A DNA stretch of 64,000 nucleotides from positions 15,958,101-16,022,100 of the forward strand of contig NC_134957.1 in assembly GCF_965638725.1 (NCBI RefSeq). The letters run 5' to 3'. Below the pieces are notes generated by a model, which saw only the letters and a program-made list of their open reading frames with translations, did not search any database and was not told the origin of the DNA. The stretch comes from Aptenodytes patagonicus. Its lineage: Eukaryota > Chordata > Aves > Sphenisciformes > Spheniscidae. Positions 62,119 through 64,000 of this stretch are shown here, piece after piece. Position numbers and translations under genes: made by a program. The first letter of the stretch is position 1. Each line of letters opens with the position of its first letter.

Positions 62119-64000
62119 GTAAAATACTTTTGATGTGGAAAATCAATTGTATTTTTAAACCATGTTTTTAACTTGCATTTCTGAAAATATTACTAAAATA
62201 ATGTCTAGATTTAAGCATGTTGCTTAGATCAGGATAGTGTTGTAAAAAAGCTTAATTTTTAAATGGTCACTTAGAACATAGCATTTTAAGCATTCCATAA
62301 TAACTTTGTACTTTCAGTTTTATGTATTGGTAGGTAATGAGTTAATTCCTGATAGCACAGTATCGTATTTAGTGTTAGACAATGTTTTATTTTCTTGAGA
62401 GGAAATGTTTGTGAGCAGTCCAGGGTTATCCCTGCTTTTTGGAAGAATGCCCTGGGAACTTCAGATTATATTTGAACAACTGCCAAAAGGACTTGACTGT
62501 AAATTCTACAGTCTTTCTCATCCTTCCCTCCTTCAATGCGATGTTAGTGTTCGTGTGTTGGGCACCTACATTTTCATGGGCTGTTTATAGTCAGTGCTCT
62601 ACTGGGTTATAATCTGCTCTATTATTTAACATAATATTAAAATAAATCGCTACCATACTCAGTTTTACAGTCTGTTTCACTAACCTCTGAAATGCTTTTA
62701 GAATAGATAATTTCATTACCACATTCACTCCCCTGTTTATGATGAATATGGATGGAGTGGAATTTGTTTTATTAGCAACTGGCTCAAGTGTCACTCGTGC
62801 AAAACATGTTTGGGATTGTTCATTAGTTTTACTCTTCTATTAACTAGTGCTTGCTAACTGCTGCAGGAGAACCAGTAGAGGGAGCAAACATTTAAATTAA
62901 GAATTAAACAAATTTAATGGTCTTTTGGGAACAGTTTAATTTTCTTGTTGTCTTGAAGTTGGACTATTTCAAACAGCTTTGGGAATCTGAGTATCTGGAA
63001 ACCTTTTCTTATCAGCCTGGCCTTAAATACAGTAGTCTATTTTTAAAAGTGGAGTTGTTTGGGCCAGTGGTCACCTTTCATTGACATTGACTTCAGTGGG
63101 GTTCCTGGGCTTAGACGGTGTCAGAAATGGACCTTGATACCACAAGGTATCAAGCATACCACAAGCATAGCAATTTGAAATTTCATTTAAATTATTTTAA
63201 AGAGTTGACACACATGTAACATTCTTCATGAATCTGTCCCTTACGTGATACTTCACGTTACAGTATTGGCAGCACAAACTGCAGCCTGATTTCTTAAAAG
63301 CTGCCGTTCCTGTGTTAACAGTGTTGATAGTATCTCCCCGTGCTTTTATCCAAGAATTGCTTGCTTTCTTTGCCTATTTGATTTGGCTTGTAATAGCAAT
63401 TAACAAATCCACAGCTTTACTCTAACGCATCTTCTGTTTTCTGGGCTCAGACCAGTGTGGTTGTGTCCCAGTTTAATGCAATGCATTACTGGAAATTCAC
63501 CTTCCTAGCACTGGGCACCCACAGCACTTTGAAGATGGTCCAGGAGTGTCTGGGGAGGCACCAAAACCATTCCGTGTGTGTGAAGACAGTAGTAACAACA
63601 GTAGAGTAGAGTCTCTTGGTGCTTTTTGCACACCCAGGATGTTTCCTCATGCTCTCCAGGGTATTTTCTGTCTTTCAGGGTAGAACTTGTGCTATTAATT
63701 ATTTTTAAACCGATTCTCATTTTCTAAACCAATCCAAAGCCAGTTATTCATTAGGAGCCCTAACTGAAATACTGTGATGGTTGCTAAGTTTTGAAACATC
63801 TATAAAGAATAATAATAGTTTGTGGAGGAAGCGGTTTTCTAAAGGCTTTTGTCCAAAGTAGAAAAAATGTTTCACCTACTCCACAGATATTTACTGAATT
63901 AATAGTAACTGTTTTCTGTCTCCCATTCTCTGCTTATTGCCTGTATCTGTTCTATCCTTTTATTTTCAGCTGTACTCCTTCAGAGGCATCTGTGTTCTCT
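62119..64000 (+). other. MTMR1: MTMR1 intron 10 (continues past window)
   Basis: At least 1.9 kb. I looked for the exon 11 signature ([20 protein letters not shown]) and found none. A decayed block with CATTGACTTCAGTGGGG near 63060-63130 may be an old dispersed repeat. Confidence 0.8.

Noticed and set aside
62119-64000. Search for MTMR1 exon 11 (catalytic loop)
   Set aside because: No reading frame contains HCSDGWDRT or LLAGAVRIADK; the exon is beyond the window.

Overview
The window is vertebrate nuclear DNA, almost certainly from a bird. It carries spliced genes with GT-AG introns, two CpG-island promoters, and sparse interspersed repeats that are mostly CR1 LINE 3' ends with the avian-type ATTCTRTG tail, plus one ancient MIR-type SINE. 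There is no operon structure, CRISPR array or recognisable tRNA/rRNA gene. I identified proteins by comparing exon translations with remembered human myotubularin sequences; no database search was run.

Layout: 1-600 is AT-rich intergenic sequence. 605-1330 is a CpG island holding the MTM1 promoter and non-coding exon 1 (donor at 951). Fourteen coding exons of MTM1 run from 14074 to 43798 on the + strand and join without a frame break into a 603-residue protein, the same length as human MTM1, with the HCSDGWDRT phosphatase loop (Cys375) intact. The 3' UTR probably ends near 45.39 kb. After about 2 kb a second CpG island (47.03-47.77 kb) starts MTMR1, also on +. Its first ten constitutive coding exons (409 residues) are present. 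The window stops inside intron 10, before the catalytic-loop exon.

MTM1 and MTMR1 are paralogous phosphoinositide 3-phosphatases of the endosomal system (PI3P and PI(3,5)P2). The seven homologous exons from the PH-GRAM core onward have the same phases and nearly the same lengths, which supports an old tandem duplication. The head-to-tail order matches the human Xq28 locus.

The most interesting signals are in MTMR1 intron 2, where candidate in-frame microexons (24 and 51 nt, with a weaker 27/29-nt third) sit where the mammalian muscle-regulated exons 2.1-2.3 lie. The 51-nt one is flanked by TGCATG and TGCY motifs. Others are a CLEAR-like E-box and a doublet of ZNF143-like motifs in the MTM1 promoter, a pair of very similar CR1 copies in opposite orientation inside MTM1, and a 38-bp direct repeat 2.4 kb apart in MTM1 intron 6. 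I found no wholly new biological system; this is a conserved gene pair with some under-annotated regulatory detail.
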